Source of the DNA: Vulcanimicrobiota bacterium
GTDB taxonomy: Bacteria; Vulcanimicrobiota; Vulcanimicrobiia; Vulcanimicrobiales; Vulcanimicrobiaceae
Reading direction: 5' to 3'
DNA length: 7,967 nucleotides
NCBI GenBank assembly: GCA_030043675.1
Contig: JASHXG010000263.1
Coordinates: 1-7,967, forward strand
In this document: in pieces, positions 6,072 through 7,967 of the stretch
Numbering within the stretch: position 1 is the first letter of the stretch
Layout of the letters: the number at the start of each line of letters is the position of its first letter
Position numbers and translations under genes: made by a program
Notes under the pieces: model-generated
What the model was told of the DNA's origin: nothing
Database searches by the model: none
The model's input: the letters and a program-made list of their open reading frames with translations, nothing else

Positions 6072-6084
6072 GGGGCACGGCCCC
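6072..6084 (+). terminator. GC-rich hairpin after the small exported protein gene
   Basis: GGGGC-ACG-GCCCC, a perfect 5-bp stem with a 3-base loop, begins 17 bases after the stop codon at 6054. There is no T-run after it, so it is a weak candidate for an intrinsic terminator and may be only a pause or mRNA-stabilising hairpin. Confidence 0.25.
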
Positions 6085-6086
6085 TC

Positions 6087-6115
6087 TAGACAGTAGCATG
6101 CGCCGGCTGTATATC
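6087..6115 (+). promoter_or_regulatory. Candidate sigma70-type promoter for the ATP-grasp gene
   Basis: TAGACA at 6087-6092 (5 of 6 to TTGACA) is separated by exactly 17 bases from TATATC at 6110-6115 (4 of 6 to TATAAT). Transcription would start near 6122, giving a leader of about 50 bases before the ATG at 6174. It directly follows the GC hairpin. The match was found by eye and could be chance. Confidence 0.4.
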
Positions 6116-6122
6116 GCCTTTA

Positions 6123-6173
6123 ACAGCTCCAAGATCCCCGACGGCTGTCGATAGAGGAGACTGCCCCTTCATC
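6123..6173 (+). promoter_or_regulatory. 5' leader of the ATP-grasp gene with distant ribosome binding site
   Basis: The predicted leader contains complementary ACAGC (6123-6127) and GCTGT (6144-6148), a possible 5-bp stem with a large loop. It then has AGGAG (6155-6159), 14 bases before the ATG at 6174, which is longer than usual. No in-frame ATG, GTG or TTG lies between AGGAG and the ATG. No known riboswitch was recognised. Confidence 0.3.
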
Positions 6174-7601
6174 ATGCCTTGTACGGCTACCGTCCCAAAT
6201 CTCACGGCTCGTGAGCAAGCGCACCACCTGTATGAAGCGATACCGCCCGGCCTCTTCCGGGTCGAAAACGAAAGCGATCGTATCGCCTGGCGCGTCAGCC
6301 CCGAGCCGTTTGCATTGACCGCCGAACAAGTTGGCGAGATCGAGAGCCTGGGGCGCGATCTCCTGCGCTTTAACCGGGCGCTCAACAATCTCTACAACCG
6401 CAGCGCGCGCGGCTCAGCGCCGGCATTCATCGCCGAGTACCTCGATCACGGCAAGCCCGAGCAAATCGTTAAACTGGCACGGCAGAATCGCTTCAAGCAA
6501 GATCTGCCCGGCATCATCCGTCCCGACTTAATTATTACGGCGGACGGGTTCGTTGCAACCGAACTCGACAGCGTTCCTGGAGGAATGGGTTTTCTGGGCG
6601 CGATGAGCGAGGCGTACTGTCAGCTCGGCATCGAGAGCGTGGGTGGTGATAACGGGATTCCCGCCGGTTTCGCCGCGATGTTGCGCAATCTGACGGGCGT
6701 CGATCGCCCGACGGTCGCGATCGTCGTTTCCGAGGAGTCGGCGGCGTACCGCAGCGAGATGGCGTGGCTGGCCGAAGCGTTGCGGCGGCTTGGTCTCGCC
6801 GACGCGTGGCTGCGCGCGCCGCAGGAAATCTTCTTTACCGAAGACGGTCTCTTCATCCGTCTCGAGGATGGACGCGAGACAAAACTGAACGCGGTCTACC
6901 GAAACTTCGAGCTCTTCGATCTCTTCAACGTGCCCAAGCAGGAGCTGATGCTGTACGCGGCGCGGCACAATCGCGTCAAGATGACGCCGCCCCCGAAGGC
7001 GACCCTAGAGGAGAAACTCTCCTTCGCGCTGCTGCACCATCACGCGTTGGCCGGACTGTGGCACGATGAGCTCGGAGCGCAGACCTTCGAGCGGCTTACG
7101 CGCCTCTTGCCCAAAACCTGGGTCGTCGACCCGCGCGCGCTCCCGCCGCAGGGCGTCATTGCCGGACTGGATGCCGCCGGCCGTCCGATCTCGGATTTTC
7201 GCCAGCTGATCGACTTGAGCAAGAGCGAACGCGGGTACGTTCTCAAGCCTTCGGGCTTCTCGGAGCTTGCGTGGGGTTCGCGCGGCGTAAAGATCGGCGA
7301 CGACCTGACTCGCGACGAGTGGGCTGCCGCAATACAAAATGCCCTCGATGCGTACGACCGCACGCCCTATATTTTACAGCGCTTCCACAAGGGCAAACGC
7401 GTGCGGCAGAACTACTTCGATCGCGAGCGCGACGAGATACGGAGCTACGACGGTCGCGTACGTTTGTGCCCCTACTACTTCGTGGTGGATCAGGACAACG
7501 TGCAGCTCGGGGGCATTCTCGCTACAATTGCTCCGGCCGACAAGCGGCTTATTCACGGCATGACCGATGCCGTCCTGACGTCGTCGATCAGACGGGCCTA
7601 A
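6174..7601 (+). CDS. Circularly permuted ATP-grasp-like protein, putative carboxylate-amine ligase
   Basis: 475-residue protein without signal peptide or membrane span. The pattern fits circularly permuted ATP-grasp enzymes, in which the metal-binding half precedes the ATP-binding half. Residues 116-137 (R116-P-D118, then E130-L-D132-S-V-P-G-G) resemble the R-x-D ... E-x-N/D ... P-G-G metal/phosphate segment. Residues 355-375 (YVLKPS with K358, then GSRGVKIG) resemble the ATP lysine and glycine loop. ILQRF (400-404), R430 in VRLCPYYFVV and LGGILATIAP (445-454) fit the remaining core. Such enzymes usually make an acyl-phosphate and join it to an amine, for instance in peptide-like products, but the substrate is unknown here. 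A cluster of four His near 288-297 (HHHALAGLWH) is noticeable. The start is the ATG at 6174, with AGGAG 14 bases upstream. The 3' end overlaps the convergent gene by 14 bases. No biosynthetic partner is visible next to it. The family call is from motif memory, not a profile search. Confidence 0.65.
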   Translation: MPCTATVPNLTAREQAHHLYEAIPPGLFRVENESDRIAWRVSPEPFALTAEQVGEIESLGRDLLRFNRALNNLYNRSARGSAPAFIAEYLDHGKPEQIVKLARQNRFKQDLPGIIRPDLIITADGFVATELDSVPGGMGFLGAMSEAYCQLGIESVGGDNGIPAGFAAMLRNLTGVDRPTVAIVVSEESAAYRSEMAWLAEALRRLGLADAWLRAPQEIFFTEDGLFIRLEDGRETKLNAVYRNFELFDLFNVPKQELMLYAARHNRVKMTPPPKATLEEKLSFALLHHHALAGLWHDELGAQTFERLTRLLPKTWVVDPRALPPQGVIAGLDAAGRPISDFRQLIDLSKSERGYVLKPSGFSELAWGSRGVKIGDDLTRDEWAAAIQNALDAYDRTPYILQRFHKGKRVRQNYFDRERDEIRSYDGRVRLCPYYFVVDQDNVQLGGILATIAPADKRLIHGMTDAVLTSSIRRA

Positions 7602-7967
7602 TCGTTTGCAGTAGCCGGATGCGCGAGCCGTAAAACCTCGCATCCGATTCGACCCGATAGTGCGTCGCTACAAACCGCTCGAGGGTATCGCAGCCGAAGC
7701 TGATGTTCGCCGATGCGCACTCTCCCGCGGTAATGAGCCATATCCGCTTGGCACGCGGCACCGTGGCTTGCAGCTCGGCCTGGCTGCGGATCACGAATGC
7801 CGACACGTCGTACTCGCGAAAATTCACCGCGGTGGGAATGGCGACGATGCGGTTGGGCCCGTCGTAATAGTAGGCCAGCGGAAGTGCATTTTCCGCCTCG
7901 AAGACGACGATCGGTTCCCGCGGTCGTTCACGCGATCGCAGGTACGCCGTGGCGCGAATCCAGTCGC
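7588..7967 (-). CDS. C-terminal part of a membrane glycosyltransferase (family 39 / PMT-ArnT type), cut by the right edge
   Basis: Only the last 125 codons are in the window; the frame is open from 7965 with no stop, so the start lies beyond the right edge and the GTG at 7827 is not a real start. The visible part opens with DWIRATAYLRSRE, then PIVVFEAEN, LPLAYYYDGPNRIVAIPT, a KRIWLITAG segment, and ends VESDARFYGSRIRLLQ. This arrangement is what I know from the soluble extracytoplasmic tail of polytopic mannosyl/arabinosyl-type transferases that use polyprenyl-phosphate sugars to modify proteins or lipids. The catalytic N-terminus and membrane helices cannot be seen. Two Cys (in GECAS and FGCDT) lie about ten residues apart and could form a disulfide. 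It is convergent with the ATP-grasp gene. Confidence 0.6.
   Translation of the reverse strand, partial: DWIRATAYLRSRERPREPIVVFEAENALPLAYYYDGPNRIVAIPTAVNFREYDVSAFVIRSQAELQATVPRAKRIWLITAGECASANISFGCDTLERFVATHYRVESDARFYGSRIRLLQTIRPV

Noticed and set aside
6528..6968. Open frame of 146 codons opposite the ATP-grasp gene
   Set aside because: Antisense shadow typical of GC-rich coding DNA; the plus-strand gene carries the recognisable motifs.
1..7967. CRISPR arrays, transposases, tRNA genes and direct repeats
   Set aside because: Looked for across both strands by eye; no regularly spaced repeats, no transposase-like protein and no tRNA-like cloverleaf were seen.

Overview
The window is about 8 kb of dense, GC-rich bacterial chromosome (roughly 60-65% GC by eye). 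It carries 8 leftward genes (one cut by the left edge), 2 rightward genes, and one leftward gene fragment cut by the right edge. A LolA/RseB-like exported protein, a zinc-type anti-sigma factor and a PMT/ArnT-type glycosyltransferase point to a Gram-negative organism with a complex envelope. The overall look would fit an uncultivated high-GC diderm phylum such as Candidatus Eremiobacterota. That placement is only an impression, because no rRNA or other marker lies in the window. No tRNA, rRNA, CRISPR array, insertion sequence or integrase was seen.

Region 1 (1-5617, minus strand) is a tightly packed train read right to left. It runs: MoaD-like sulfur carrier (5617-5372); alpha/beta hydrolase (5367-4645); MoeB/ThiF-type activating enzyme fused to a rhodanese domain (4675-3542); aldo-keto reductase (3545-2694); QueG epoxyqueuosine reductase (2694-1540); secreted LolA/RseB-like protein (1532-909); ECF sigma factor (852-325); membrane-anchored zinc anti-sigma factor (328 to beyond the left edge). 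Most junctions overlap or are only a few bases apart, including TTGA, TGATG and ATGA overlaps and a stop codon lying inside a Shine-Dalgarno sequence. The only larger internal gap is 56 bases before the sigma factor. The first genes form a likely sulfur-transfer unit: the rhodanese domain supplies persulfide sulfur, the E1-like domain adenylates the carrier's Gly-Gly tail, and the carrier becomes a thiocarboxylate. QueG completes queuosine synthesis on tRNA. The last three genes look like an envelope-responsive regulatory module.

Region 2 (5618-6173) holds a 56-base divergent junction, a small secreted protein of unknown function (5674-6054, plus), and a short intergenic stretch with a GC hairpin, a plausible sigma70-type promoter and the leader of the next gene.

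Region 3 (6174-7967) holds a 475-residue circularly permuted ATP-grasp-like ligase (plus). Its 3' end overlaps by 14 bases the end of a convergent gene fragment, which looks like the C-terminal extracytoplasmic part of a family-39-type membrane glycosyltransferase.

The most interesting points are the hydrolase placed between a sulfur carrier and its activating enzyme, the pairing of a RseB-like protein with a sigma/anti-sigma pair, and the orphan ATP-grasp enzyme with an unusual leader. None is proven novel from sequence alone.
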